Assembly (NCBI GenBank): GCA_033558025.1
Contig: JAUCEF010000008.1
Coordinates: 1,736,001-1,800,000 of the forward strand
Direction: 5' to 3'
Length of the DNA stretch: 64,000 bases
From: Phytophthora sp. 'mugwort'
Lineage: Eukaryota; Oomycota; Peronosporomycetes; Peronosporales; Peronosporaceae
The position numbers and the translations under genes were made by a program. This document shows positions 33,070 to 44,926 of the stretch, piece by piece. The notes under the pieces are model-generated. The model searched no databases and had not been told where the DNA came from. It saw only the letters and a list, made by a program, of their open reading frames with translations. Within the stretch, counting starts at the first letter, position 1, and every line of letters starts with the position of its first letter.

Positions 33070-34617
33070 CCAAGACGCTACTGCGGTTATAGAATAGATT
33101 TAAACAGCGAGCCGAGCGCTCGTGCCCCAAGTCAGTTTAAAGATAAGAAAGCCAGTTTTGAAGAAGATGCGATAGAAATATGACGGAAACCAAATTTAAG
33201 AAGGAATTAAGGTCTGAGGCACTGGCACTTCCCTGTAATTAAAAAGAACTGGCGGTTCTAGCGGCTGAAATGGCCGTCACATTGGTCACTGGAGATCCAT
33301 TTTTCACGTCCGGTGACTTAAGCGTTCCAGTTTCCGAGCGATGGCTGTCAAGTCCCTTGTTTCGCGACGGTTTAAGCTGTAATTTCCTATCAAAAAGTAT
33401 CCATCAACCATCGAAACCAACGCAAAGTTAACAAACTAGAATGAGAATCATCTCGCATTTATGCTCTGTGACGAGATATCCGGCGTATCGGATGCTCTTC
33501 CGCCAGTCTCAGCACGCTTTTAAGTCTTCTTTAGCCTCGTTTGACCCCAAATCCTTTAAAACGACGTCCAGATCGAAGCTTCTTTCTTCGCAGTAAGTGT
33601 TTCATTTCTTTACGTTTCACCTTTCAGCTTCTGAACCTCGACCTCGTCCACGTTAATTTCTAGGTTTGTGGCAATTTCTGGCTCAGTTACGACGTCGCAT
33701 TGCTGCGAACAAGACGGCGATCAAGAACAAACCGAATCAAACGTCGGAAATTCCTGAAAGCCATGGCTCCATTGCTTAAGCCAAACGAATTTAGTGTTAT
33801 GAGTGACTATAGTCCACTGAAATCGGATGTTTAGACGTTTCTAACGAGGTCTTTTTACGTGGTGCTGGATGAGAAATCTCTTTACGTGAATTCTCGATCT
33901 AAAGTAGAACGTGGAAGCGGATGCTGTAGAAACAAAAGGTGGTAATGAATGGCTTCACGTGGCTGTCCTGTTAGAAACGAAGTTTCGGCTGTATTGGAAT
34001 GGAATTCTCGACTCGCAGCATTCCACTGGCGCTCAAAACGTACTTTCAACAGCTGGGAACGTTGCCTCCTTCCGATGTTTTTGACGGCTAGTTGAGTCGC
34101 TTTCGCTTCCAACACCGCTTGCTGTCTCCAATCCACGTTCGCATTATCTTTGACAAGAAAAAGACTCCAGTTTAAGTCTTCAAAAAAAAGTCGTGGAACT
34201 TCACGCTCCAGCGCTTTATCCGCGGAATAGATCTTATAATGTACTGCTCTTTTGCCTCTTCAGGGTCCTTGTAAATGACGACGTTTCTTCACGTTTAGAA
34301 ACGCTAGGATTTCCAGTCTGGGGGACGAAGGGAACACACGAGCACAATGGCTCCGACGGGATATGTGTATGAAAAACAATAGCACAGAGTGACTACTGTG
34401 GCGCGTCCTTCATCTACGGTCGACGAATGGCACCTGTTTCCACTATGATAATTAGCTTTTCTCGATTCTTTTCTTCAGGCTGAGACTTCCGCTCCACCTA
34501 ACCGCTCTGACTGTCAATCTTGACACATCCGATCTTCGTTTCCTTCCACGCTCGAAAGTTCGCCGACGCCACGCAAAACACCAGCACGAACGTCCAGTCC
34601 CAGGCTTCATTTTTTTG
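33070..34617. other. Gene-free stretch
   Basis: Many stops in all frames. One 84-codon minus-strand frame (34136-33882) has no recognisable domain. I see no terminal repeats or RNA gene. Confidence 0.4.
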
Positions 34618-36887
34618 TTAACCCCTTAATGATCCTCTTATCGTGCGAGTATCCACCCTTTCCGACCAATACTTGCACTCGCACAGTAGAAGAGTTGCGT
34701 CCTTCTCCACGCCTTGGACATAAACGTCACATCTGTCAGTATTCCGAGCGCAAACTAGATGACCAAAATGCAACCGAAACGAGTATTCAGATCGAGGATG
34801 CACTGCGGCCACCTAGCATTGGTGGGGTCAGACGTGCTTAACATGTCCTTGATGTACCCATCAAATAGCTTGCTGGCGACAATTAATTCATCATGCAAAG
34901 TCATTTTCACTATCGTTAAATCCTCTCGCAATTCACCACGCAGCCAGCCGGAAAAAAAAACATCGAAAGGAACTCCCACGACTCCATTTCGTCGCGATGC
35001 ACCAAAGATTGCGTGAGCGATCATGTTCTCGAAACTCTTGTAGTTGTTGGACCTGGCCTCTGAGTTATCATCGACAGGGTATTATCTGCCTCCCATATAT
35101 TTCAAAACATCATCTTCGTTGAATGCGTTTTCCGAAATAAACGATCACAGTAACCCGAGTACGACTTCCCGCCCAATATGGCAAGGTAGAGCAACAGGTC
35201 CTCCTCCATTCCAGGCAAGCAACACAATGGTTTCGCTGCTCGCCATCGTACAGAATGAGCTTCTTGTTGTTCAAAAACACATCGGTAATACATGTATCCA
35301 CCAAGTTCGCAAAGTGCAGATGCATGCTGTCGGTCCCCACTTTCGTCTTCCTCTTCTTCAATGGCGGAGCGCCCATAGATGCAGCTGAGGGGGGCAAGCT
35401 GTACGATGCATTTGTGTAAGAAATCGCCATTAGCTGTGCGTACCTTCCTTTGTTGCCACTCATGAAACCCTTTCCTCTATGCGTCCGTAAGCAGACCTCG
35501 CCCGATCTTTCGTCCAGCAAAGTACACAAACTGACTGTTCGGTGACAAGCCACGTATTTCAGCACTTCCTCTACGAAATATCTCGCAAATCTTCCTCGTA
35601 AAGCCTCCGCAATGTACTTCAAGACAGGAAACTGATCCACAACTTCTTCCAAGCTTCGTCGTCTTCTGTTTTGTGCAACACAATTTGGTAGGGAGGGAAT
35701 TGAGGGACAACTGACATCCACTTGTGCCTGTCATCACTGTAGCTGCCTAGGGATTGATCCACCAGATCGCAAATCTTCGAGTCCATACCCATCACAATCA
35801 CTACCAGTCCACACGGAAGACATCACGCTGAAAAGCTGCTGTGTCCTTTCCCTCCGCTGCGGTGTTCGCGTTGGGTGTCATTTCGTCCTAGATGAAGAAA
35901 GGCAGCAGCTAGTTTTCTTGAGTCATCTCACGGCATACAACACGAACAGCTTCGCTGTTGCACATGCTCACGTCGAGCGTTGTTTTCTCTTCAAATGTAT
36001 CATTCGAGCACCGTAGTCTCATCCATCTTGCAATACTTCAGCAATGCGCGAATAAAAACCGAAGGTCCAAGATTCTTACGAAAGTACAGCGCAGAATTGG
36101 AGTTAGCATGTCGTCTTCCGACGTCATCGTACCCTCAGGGGCCAAATCCACAAACTCGTTAAACCATGACGATACCGAGGAAAAGTTTTTGTAAGGACTC
36201 TGGGAATTGACTCCACAAGTTGACTGGCAAACCAGTAAAACCACGGTAGTTGTCCTTGCAAGGCGAACGCGAGCTCAGACTTCCCCAATCCTGATGACCC
36301 TTCCCCACACATAAATGGAAGTGGGGCTGTAGACGTAAACAGAACGTCGTTTTGGCCAATACTTCGCGGCAGTAATCAGGGCACTTTTCCTTAATCACTT
36401 GTCCTCGTTGTCGATAAAGCTCCAGCTCTTTCTTTGCTTGCTCGACCATTTTCTGATGCTCAACGCCGGCGGTAGCTTGAAATAAGCCTTCGTGCTGCAA
36501 GTCTTCGTACAGAACGATTTCAGACTCCGTCGAAGAGGGACCCACAACCTGTTCTGGCAGCTTCACCAGCACGTGAATCACCTTCTTCGTCGGACTACCG
36601 CCAAACAAATCGCCAATCTCTTCTGCTAGGTCAATTTCTTCATCCAGCATCTCCTTCACTTGGTCAGGGATGGCTCCACTTCGCATGGCAACCACATCAG
36701 GCTCGTTCGATGGCAGCCACGCGTCGCCCTTCTTCGCCAGGAAGAGGTGCAGGTCGACTGCATCACACTGTATCCTCTTCGGCATCTCCGCTCTGATCTC
36801 CTTCTTCAAATGGCCCACCGTCTTCTTATCGTCGATATCCACAGGGAAGACGAGTCCTTTCCGAACCAGCGCGCATATCAGGGTCAT
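34618..36887 (-). pseudogene. Crinkler (CRN) effector with P-loop NTPase and REase-like C-terminus, frame-broken
   Basis: ATG at 36887. The ubiquitin-like header has FPVDIDDKKTVGHLKKEIR, the LxLFLAK-type motif as LHLFLAK (residues 46-52), and HVLVKLPE closing the N-domain (HVLVxxP). Then a helical linker, a P-loop GEGSSGLGKSELAF near 36300, HKTEDDEAWKKLW, and a nuclease-like end with CDVYVQG and LLCECKYW (E-x-K) near 34680. This is the header, NTPase and restriction-endonuclease-like layout described for CRN proteins, host-entering effectors of oomycetes. No signal peptide is visible, as in many CRNs. Frame changes near 36330, 36150, 35620, 35250 and 34800 break it. Length (~2.27 kb) is close to a full gene. 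Confidence 0.8.
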
Positions 36888-37296
36888 CTCTACCGTCTTG
36901 TACTTGAGGAGGCAGATTCTCGAGAAGAGGGAGAAATTTTTCTATCGTACCTAAGTGGAAACAATTGTGTTGTCACATAGGTTGCAGGAACTGATATAAA
37001 GGTTAACCCTTCTCAACCCTAGTTAATATGCTTTAGATGCCTAACGTTCTGAGGTTACCGATTAGTCCTCGAAGTTAGTATCCGAGCGTGTAGTTAGTTG
37101 AGGGCTATATAATCAGAAGCAGAGGGGCCCATTATACTACGAGTCAATCAAGCAGCTGGTCGATGTGCACTACGAGAGCCTGGCGAATTCCGATTTCTTG
37201 TAATTAACTGTGACGTTACAGTGATCAAACTTAATTGACGAGTATCTGATAAAAGGCACATTCCCTTCGTCGAGGCGAGCGAAGTGACTAATTGCT
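36888..37296. other. Gene-free spacer
   Basis: Between the CRN relic and the Harbinger-like relic; no coding frame or repeat I can support. Confidence 0.4.
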
Positions 37297-38506
37297 TTAG
37301 TACTCCTGGCTGTACTGTGTGGAGGAGTCAGAATCATTGGAATCGCCGGCCGCCTGACGCGACGCAATAATCCTCCGCCGTCTTCTCTCTCTTGCTCGCC
37401 GGTTGGATTCCAATCGTGTCTCGTGTCTTTCCCTACCAATCGCAAGCATGCGACGCAGATAGTCCCTGTAGTTGTCGCCGTCAGCTTCGCGAAGAAGGTG
37501 TGCGCGAACGTGGCAGTTCGTGAGAGCACGTATGCTCGGAAGAACAGCTCGTAGTTCTTTTCTTGCCAGCGGAATTTGTTGGCATATAGGCTCCAAAGTG
37601 TGCAGAGTCTGCCAAAATAATTCTCCACAACCACTCGATCGGAGGCGATATCGCCGTTGTCATCTTCTTCTTGGGGGTTAGAGGGGTCGAAGGGCGACGT
37701 CGTGTTGGATGATCGTTCGCGTCGAGTCGGCCAGGCTCTGGTAGCCCTTATCGGCCAGTATTGCCCAGGAGCCTGGGTATTCTTCGCGGAGAGGATCGCC
37801 GTCATTCAAATCTTCGTCCGAGGGCTTCTTAACAACAGCAGCGGCGTAAAAATATTCATTCTTCCTGAAGGTTGTGATATCCGCAGTAGACCCCTTGAAG
37901 TGAGGGGAACAGTTGATTGCCAAGCCAGTCGGAATACCAGAGACTTCCGGTTTGTAGCCGTGCAGTTTGTGCTTTGCACTGTAGTAGGTAGACCACTCTT
38001 GCTGCGAACCGCTCGGCATGTTTGCCTGCTGAAATATAACGTCGAGAGCATAATGCGCGGCCGGGAAATGGTTGAATGCACGGCCCGATAGCACCACCTT
38101 ACGCATCGTCCATTTGCGCTCGGCGTGGTCAACATACCGTTCGTACAGGAACGGCGACAGGAGTCCGAAAAGCTTGATAACCATCTTCTCGAAAGTTGGA
38201 GCTTTGATATCGTAGGATCTAGCGAGCACGTCCCAATGACCACCGTTTTTTAAGACGCACAGCGTCATGAACAGCACGTCAACCAGAGGATATTTGCACT
38301 TGTTGCCTCTCCCGGTGTTCCAGCGCGTCGACATGTAGTCGCTGGCGCTGCTCCAAAGTCGAGAGATTTTGGTCGGCGTAAAGTTGGCCAGCTTCAGCAA
38401 TCCCTCCGCACCCACGGTCTGCTTGTACGTGTCCAGGATGGGGAGAGTCTTCGTGTCCCTCACTTGGTGGCAGTGGCTGGTTGTGGTAGCGCGCTCGCTT
38501 GCTCAC
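37297..38506 (-). pseudogene. Harbinger/IS5-type (DDE_Tnp_4) transposase relic
   Basis: Minus strand. Long open part 38463-37678: helix-turn-helix-like region (RWNTGRGNKCKYPLVDVLF), then YALDVIFQQANMPSG (first Asp), KHKLHGYKPEVSGIPTG, GSTADITTFR, and WAILADKGYQSL (second Asp). After a frame change: ASDRVVVENYFGRLCTLW (Glu), then after another change a basic tail (RRARERRRRRIIASRQ). The start at 38506 (MSKRARYHNQPLPP) is out of frame with the main part. At least three shifts, so inactive. Terminal repeats were not found. Confidence 0.75.
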
Positions 38507-38860
38507 TCGTTCCGCCTCTAGCTAGTGCAGGATCAGGAACGACCGTGTCACGGCGGCACGCGATAGCGCACGTGGCGCCGTGGAGCGCGAAGAGCTCACC
38601 GGGGAGCGCGAAGACGAAGCCCGAGAGAGCGATGAGAGGGTTGGGTGGCGCGATGATGAAGCCCGAGAATGCGAGGAGGCGCGCGGAGCAGCGGCGCCCA
38701 GGCTTGGTGAGGAGGAGGCCGATAGGGTGGGAGAAGTGGAGCGATACATGAGACTTCTTCTGAATGAAGCTAGAAGCGAAATGATAGTAGTAACTACGTC
38801 AGAAGCATGGCCTCTAGATGCGATCAGAGCGTGCACACACGAGATGAGTGTCTGATCTAT
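38507..38860 (+). other. Highly charged open frame, unrecognised
   Basis: Plus strand open from ~38526 to 38855: very Glu/Arg-rich (REELTGEREDEARESDERVG...), ending EMIVVTTSEAWPLDAIRACT. No ATG at its start. It could be a coiled-coil remnant of an element-borne gene. Two loose internal repeats of the type ERxxEARES/RDDEAREC. Confidence 0.25.
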
Positions 38861-39002
38861 TGAAGGGAACGGATCGAATTTCTCGAACTAATCAGCTGCC
38901 AGGCTTCAAAGCACTAGACGATGCCTATCAAATTCTATCCCGGTGCGTATCTCATCGACCCCACTTCTGACGTAGTGATTTGATTCTGATGTAGAGGACT
39001 AT

Positions 39003-39670
39003 GGCTGTCTGGTTAGAAACACCAGCTGGGCATTATAAACTATTAAACCTATTGTTCTTGTAAAAATAGTATAAGGAAAAAAACTGCCGGCTATATATAG
39101 TTCAATAAAGAACACCTGATATCAATATAAACTCCAAGGTTAATCGGACTCGAGAGATACTGTGTGCAGGAAATTCCATCATTTTGGGGTAAGTTAGATC
39201 TTACATATTTAAACAGGTAATTCGTTATCACCTGTTCTTTATATTGAAGCAGATGACTGTACTACTACTGATCTACTTGTCAATGCACCGCGGCTAATCC
39301 AGTCTGAATTGTGCTCACCTTTTACACAAACCTTCCGTGCCAGAAGCTGGCACGGCCGTGTAAAAACGCTATATGGCAGTTCCGCCCGCTCAGATGGTAT
39401 CATCGCCTAACGTTTCGGCGCACTGCCACCGGTCCAGGCTTTGCGTCGATTGGCTAGGGACACCACACTCCTCGAAAAGCCCATTACTCGAGGATTTCAA
39501 AAGGGTCAATACATCGAACTCGCACAGGTTTTAACTGGATGCATCATGGTGGAGCACTTTGATATATCGTACTTAATACGGATACAACTGTGTGGTCATA
39601 GAATATGCTTTTTTGCGTTTGATGACGCTGTCTGGTTGAAATTACCAGCTGGATATTAGAAACGTTTAAA
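39003..39670. repeat. Pair of ~46-bp imperfect direct repeats (39003-39048 and 39625-39670)
   Basis: Both copies read GCTGTCTGGTT, then GAAA, ACCAGCTGG, TATTA/TATAA and AAACxxTTAAA in the same order, roughly 80% alike by eye. Spacing is ~620 bp. Confidence 0.55.
39320..39365. repeat. Hairpin-forming inverted repeat
   Basis: TTTTACAC at 39320 pairs with GTGTAAAA at 39358-39365, and inside it CCGTGCCAG pairs with CTGGCACGG around an AAG loop. Could be a folded-back end of a small transposon. Confidence 0.7.
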
Positions 39671-39775
39671 ACGGATAACGTAATTCAGGGGGTTATGGCC
39701 GGTCATCAGTTTATGGCCAAAATATCCAGTTCAGCCGATAGGCAAACAGCATTCTGAAACATGCGAATGCATTGA

Positions 39776-40050
39776 GCTAGCGTCAAACGCCTGGCTCAAA
39801 AAAATCCGAGAAGAAACCGGAAAACATCAGTGCTGGTTTAAGGAAGCCGGAATCTGGCCGCTGCACCTCCCACAAATGCTCGCTCGTTTAAGGCTTTTCA
39901 AGAGCAACGGTGTCAAGCAGACACGCCGCCGCTAGTTTGGTTTGCAATTCGAGATGTCATCCGCACCGAAATCGCAAACCAAGCCACGTAACGGAAGACC
40001 GTCGATGTGAACCGACGCCTTTTTTCAAAGATCAGCCTTGAATACTTGGA
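39776..40050 (+). pseudogene. Fragment of a pogo/Tc1-type transposase C-terminus
   Basis: Plus-strand pieces: WFKEAGIWPLHLPQMLARLR at ~39835, FKSNGVK, then in the next frame WFAIRDVIRTEIANQAT and RKTVDVNRRLFSKISLEYL. The GIxPL...LxxxRLxK and KTVDVNRRLF phrases recur in oomycete pogo-like (DDE_1) transposases. Only the tail remains. Confidence 0.5.
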
Positions 40051-40488
40051 CAGGTAAGGTCTGCTGAAATTTCGACGAAACTAGTTTTGGTATCAAAGAT
40101 TGCTTAATTTCAACCAATGATTAATTCTGATTTTACATAAAAACAAACACCTTCGGTTGTTGCAAAGTTGAATAAATAAGGGTTCCAATTCATGTGATAT
40201 AAGCTGGGAGAAATAGCTATCGAAAGATCATTTTTCCCAGAAAAAAACTCGCTTAGTGAAGGCCAAAAATCTAAGGTACCCGAATTCCGGCCATAAACCC
40301 ATGAATAACGTTATACCTACTCTCGATCCCGAATTAAGGTAAGAATTATCGACGTAAATTCTAAAAGTTATTACTGGCATCCAGTGGATCTGTCTCGCAG
40401 CTCCCCAGCTCATAACTGTCGGATCTGCGTTCTTGTTAAGCTGTCGAAACACAGACGCAGTGCCTTCACTCACATGAGCACGACCACC
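40051..40488. other. Gene-free spacer
   Basis: 3' flank of the acetolactate synthase gene; AT-rich, no coding frame or repeat recognised. Confidence 0.4.
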
Positions 40489-41456
40489 TTAGATTTCACT
40501 GTCCATCTTGGCAGAGTGAGCTGTGGTTGCCTCGTCGTCTGTTAGTACCACGAGTAGATTCCCCACTTTCAGACGCGACCTTGCGCCGGACGAGTAGGCG
40601 CTCTCTGGATCCAGTGTCGAGTGCGACGTGTCCAGGAAGACTGGCCCACAAGTCTGCGTGTCGAGGATCTGGAAACCTTCCTCTGTGAGCGCACCCAGGA
40701 ACTTGATCACTATCTGGCTCGTCAGCGAGGGTCAGGAACTGCGTTGCAGAGGCTGCGCTGCTGTGAGAATACGGGAAACCGGCTTCGTCGAAGTCTATAA
40801 CTCGTCATCCATCGCCGACAGCGGATCGTCGCTTGCCGCGTCCTGTTCGTCATGCAGGACGACCAGCTCGGCGTCAAACTCGTGCAGTACGCGCAGCAGT
40901 TGTCGCTGGCGACGCGGGTCCCGTCGGATTTGCAACAGCAACTGAGAGCGTAACAGGAACTGCTCGTTGGCCACGCAGCAGTTGACGGTCGTGAGGTGGA
41001 AGAAGGTCACAGCCACAAGTGCGCGCAGCCGCTTCGTAAGCGCCGGAAGCTCCCGGTCGCGCAGGAAGCAAGAAATGGTGACGCGCGAGAGCTCCGGCAC
41101 GGACGGTGGGAGCGCACGCAAAGTTCCGTGATGTTCTGATCCGCGTAGCCAAACACGACCGCGATCTGGGCGAGCGTGCCTGGTAGCAGCATGTGTAACC
41201 GTCATAACAGTACAGTGAGTTGTATGGCATTAGCATGCAAAGGTATAGAGTAGAGAGAGAGACCTAGGTGGTTGACCACCAGCGCTGAGATGATTCGTTC
41301 TTCAAGGACGTCATGCTTGGCCTTTAGTCCGTCCTTGGCGGCTTCTGGGTCCTTTGTGGGCGGAGAAGACGGAGACGATGACACGCAGCGCAGGGATCCG
41401 TCGTGCACGAAGGCGCAGACGGAGGGAACGAGTCGCCGCTGCGCCTGACGCAGCAT
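40489..41456 (-). pseudogene. Acetolactate synthase regulatory (small) subunit, frame-broken as read
   Basis: Exon 1 41456..41264 starts MLRQAQRRLVPSVCAF, an Arg/Ala-rich stretch without acids that looks like a mitochondrial targeting peptide. An 84-bp intron (41263-41180) leads into exon 2. The junction gives the ACT domain: RIISALVVNHLGTLAQIAVV then FGYADQNIT. After a one-base shift near 41125 comes LSRVTISCFLRDRELPALTK, ALVAVTFFHLT, and EQFLLRSQLLLQIRRDPRR (second ACT half), and at the end IVIKFLGALTEEGFQILDTQ. This is the order of IlvN/IlvH, which activates acetolactate synthase and gives valine feedback in branched-chain amino-acid synthesis. Two more shifts near 40798 and 40715 restore order. 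Decay and assembly error are both possible. Confidence 0.55.
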
Positions 41457-42651
41457 ATCGATGTCGGCGGTCTAAGGTTGCAAGGATGTCTCCATGTTGA
41501 GGCTGTGTAGCGCACACAATATGGATATCGAATTTGAAAGGGGTCATATTTTCTAACATCGAATTTAGCGGATCGTCTGCCTGCCATACAATAACCAACT
41601 TATTCCAACATAGATTCAGCGATCGGATATTTTTCGATCGCAAGTGTATATATCGCAGGTCGCTGCATCGAGCAAGTTGCAGCTTAGCGCAACGCCCCGA
41701 AGCCAGCAGTTGCCCGAGCTACGCTCGCTCCTATCCAGCAGTTAGATGGCAGACTCCGTCCGAACGCGCGACATGCCATTGGAGCAGGAAATGGGTAATT
41801 GGGTGTAGGCAGGCGGTAGTACCCATTTGAAGCAAAATGGGTGTATCTGACTTGGGACTTTATCAATGTTGTAGATGTTTGACATCCCGATAATGCATTC
41901 GTATTATTAAGCTGTTGCTGGCTGGTCGCACAATTTGATTTCAATTGTACGGTGGAGATAAACGACAGGTCAACTGGTTGTCTTATTCGTGCACTAACTC
42001 AGTAGCTCTTAGGTTTGAGTTGGCTTCGCGACGACGCGAAAGTATTTTCTTGGATTTACGACGTGAAGCTGAAAGAAAGTCCCGTGCGAATTGCAATCGA
42101 CTTAAAACTACATTAAGCAACCCAAATTACCGTTTAGTGCAGCGGATAATTCCTGAATTTCGCCTGATTGCACGAGTTGAAAGCTAACACGCGTAACATG
42201 GAAACCAAAAACGCTGCATTGCCCTTGCCCATCGAAGCAAGTGCACTAACTTCCCCATTGAAGCAAGTACAAGGAATGCTTTCGGTTGCTTCCAGTTAAA
42301 CATAAAGCCAATATCGTATAACGTAGCAAATGCTTGCTGCAACCGCGCCAACAAACATTTCGCCCAAAATATTGGAGCTGGGCTCTTTCGGATCTAACCG
42401 AGATCCAAAAGTGCCTTTTTTGGGTCGTACTTAGCGCATACTTCTGGCTTTCTCTTGTTTTGGCCGAGCTCCCGCTTGCTCGGGGACGTGAAGAGTGTGG
42501 AAGTGACGGGGGGAAGCGAAGCGGAGGAAGGAAGAGAGAAGCGGAGAAGGAAGAGCAGCTGTAGCAGCGGAGGCTAGAAGAAGAGGAAGGCTACACCACC
42601 ACCATCATCACCACCGAGTCTAAGCTAGACACCGACACAAGTCAGCCAGCC
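41457..42651. other. Intergenic region upstream of the cyclin gene
   Basis: Divergent promoters for the acetolactate synthase gene and the cyclin. An 80-codon frame at 41945-42187 (..RFELASRRRESIFLDLRREAE..) has no start I trust and no domain. 42520-42640 is a purine-rich then CACCAT-rich leader just before the cyclin ATG. Confidence 0.35.
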
Positions 42652-44027
42652 ATGAACCCTGACCTCATGACGGTGCTGAGCATGCGCCAGAAGGAGATGT
42701 CGTACCACCAACTCGCGCTCGACGGCCGCCTCTCGCCCGCGACCTCGAACGTGTTCGGCGTTAACTCGCCATTGCATTCGCCGCTCAAGGCGCCAGCACC
42801 GCACTCCCCGGACTCGGTGCGCCAGCTGCCGCTCGCTCTCGGTCTCCAGACGGCGGCCTTCGAGCAGTTCGGCTTCACGTGGCACTGGGTCGTTGAAGTG
42901 GCAACCCACTTTGCGCTCCAGCGACAGACTGCGCACTTCGCCAACCAGTATGCGCAGGTCCTTCTGCGTCGTCGCGCCGCCGCCTCGCAGGACAACTACG
43001 CAGGGGACGACGTGCGCCACATGCAGAGGCAGCTGCGCGTGCTTGGACTCGCCTGCGTCTTCATGGCGGCCAAGATCGAGGAGGTGCATCCACCCAAGGC
43101 GGCGGAACTCGTCGCCTTCTTGGCCGAGCGTGGAGGCATCCAATTGGCAGCAGAAGATCTCGCACGTCTTGAAGTGGATTACGTTGTGGTACGTAGAGAG
43201 AGAACCATGCCTTGTGGACAACAGACAGCTGGCTGACGGATATTTCTTATGCTGTTTTGTTTGATGATTACTAGGAGCTGCAGTGGAATCTGCACCCCAC
43301 GACGCCCTACGCGTGGCTGTTGTTCATGGTGGCGGGCGGCTCGGCCGATCAACGTCCACTGGACACCATGGGCGACTTTGTCAACCCGGCAAGGAACCCG
43401 TCGGGCACCAAGGAGCTTTTCGTGAATGCCATTCGTCTGGTAGACATTGCGCTTCACGACTACCAGGCCATCGAGTACTGGCCCAGTGTGCTAGCTGGAG
43501 CGGCATTGCTGCTCGTGGACCCAGCACTGGACTTTATGTTCGTGGCGCAGTTCCTGCAGCTAGATCCCAATGTGCTTTGGGAGTGCAAGTCGTGGCTTTA
43601 TGCCATGGCTTACGGGGTGTGTGACCTGGAGGCCGCGAGCACACAGGCCAAGGATCGTTGGGCCAAGGTGCCAGTAGAGGAGCTGCTGTTCATCCAGTCG
43701 CAGGTCGTGATGCCGAGTCACTTGGCCTGCGGCCTTTTGCGCCCAGACAATGTGATGGATTTGTATGCGGCTGGCATGAACACACCGCTTGGAAAGGGCT
43801 ACGGCTTGGAGATCTGTCCATCGCCGTGCTCTCCCAGCGACAACTATGCCATGGTGGCGCCACCACCAACGTGCATGTGCAAGGGCAGCTACCACACGTG
43901 TGGTGGGGAGGTGACGCCCGGACCGCACGTTTATCACTTCAAGTATGGCTGGCAGGGCATTGAAATGGGCCTTATGGCGGAACCGAACTTTGGGACCCAA
44001 CAAGAGCAGCGTCTGCAGTATCCATAA
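42652..44027 (+). CDS. Cyclin (two cyclin boxes)
   Basis: Exons 42652..43188 and 43275..44027, phase 0, 86-bp GT-AG intron (GTACGT...TTACTAG); 429 residues. First box, residues ~65-195: WHWVVEVATHFALQRQTAHF, LGLACVFMAAKIEEVHPPKA with the conserved Lys and Glu that bind the kinase, then across the junction LEVDYVVELQWNLHPTTPYA. Second box follows to ~residue 330 (LFVNAIRLVDIALHDYQAIE, PSVLAGAALLL). A Met/Pro/Cys-rich tail (MVAPPPTCMCKGSYHTCGG) ends the protein. The N-terminal ~60 residues contain several SP sites (RLSP, LHSPLK, PHSPDS), likely kinase targets. It should partner a CDK; the subtype is not clear to me. No classic destruction box is seen. Confidence 0.85.
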
Positions 44028-44926
44028 GACTCATAGGCAGCAGTAACTGGAGCAACGAAAAGGACGGAGGAAAAGACAACACGAGAAGGAGACGAAAGGA
44101 CAAAGAGCAAGGCCAAGGCTCGTGATCTTGGTTGAAACAAGGAGGCGAGCAAGTTGGTGACCCGAATGGCTCATTTGCTAGCTCGCTACCGCATTTTTTT
44201 TTCGGAGGAAAAGAGGGTGGGAGATAACTCAAAAATCAAAACAGACTCGGCAAAACCTCGCACGAGGAACCACCTGACCAAAAGCCTCGGGCAAGACAAA
44301 AGAAACAACTGAAAACATGAGCGAATAATGACATCCGACTGGAACGGTAGGAGGAGCATGTGGATGAATCTGCAGCATCTTTTGTTGTTTTTCAATTGAG
44401 GAATACGTTGAATGACAGAAGCACCACGTCATGCAATTTTACACTGTACAACGAAGAGGACAATGACAGCAGCTTCAAGTCCAAGCCTGAAGCAAAACGT
44501 CGTTGAAGTACATTTTCTTGGAGATGCATTTTTTCAGTTCCTTCGTCTATATGATGAGCATTTCACAAAGTTATGGCTATCGTTTATCAAGCACTCAACT
44601 TTTAGGTGAGAAAACAATGAAGATATTAGCGCTAGTTCGGGTGACGTTGACAAAGCGAGCGGTTTTGCTGGTGTGGTAATGCATTTTCACTTACTTTTGC
44701 CACTTACTGCTTTCTTGTTACTTGTCTGCTTGAGCAGTGGCCGAGAAAGGGTCAACCCGTGTGAGATGATTGCCTTTGTTCCTACTTGTTGGTCAAACTT
44801 CGGGCTAAGCACTGATTAATGAATGCAACACTTTGTTTACCTGGTATACCTTAGATTTCTGTTTCCAGTCGCAACTCACTGCTACCAGTAGCTAAAGGTA
44901 GCTACAGTAGCTAGCCACCTAGGAAG
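44028..44926. other. Convergent 3' spacer between cyclin and bromodomain genes
   Basis: Holds both 3' UTRs. At 44886-44930 the motif AGTAGCTA/GGTAGCTA recurs four times in ~45 bp. No coding frame supported. Confidence 0.45.

Larger units (their letters stand above)
38861..39775. other. Gene-free, repeat-bearing stretch
   Basis: Contains a ~46-bp direct repeat, a hairpin and a small inverted pair: TTCAATAAAGAACACCTGAT near 39101 against TCACCTGTTCTTTATATTGA near 39232. One 72-codon frame at 39441-39659 has no recognisable domain. Likely worn non-autonomous elements. Confidence 0.4.

Noticed and set aside
39320..39365. Hairpin as a transcription terminator
   Set aside because: No upstream gene ends here and intrinsic terminators are not expected in a eukaryotic nucleus; a transposon end is more likely.
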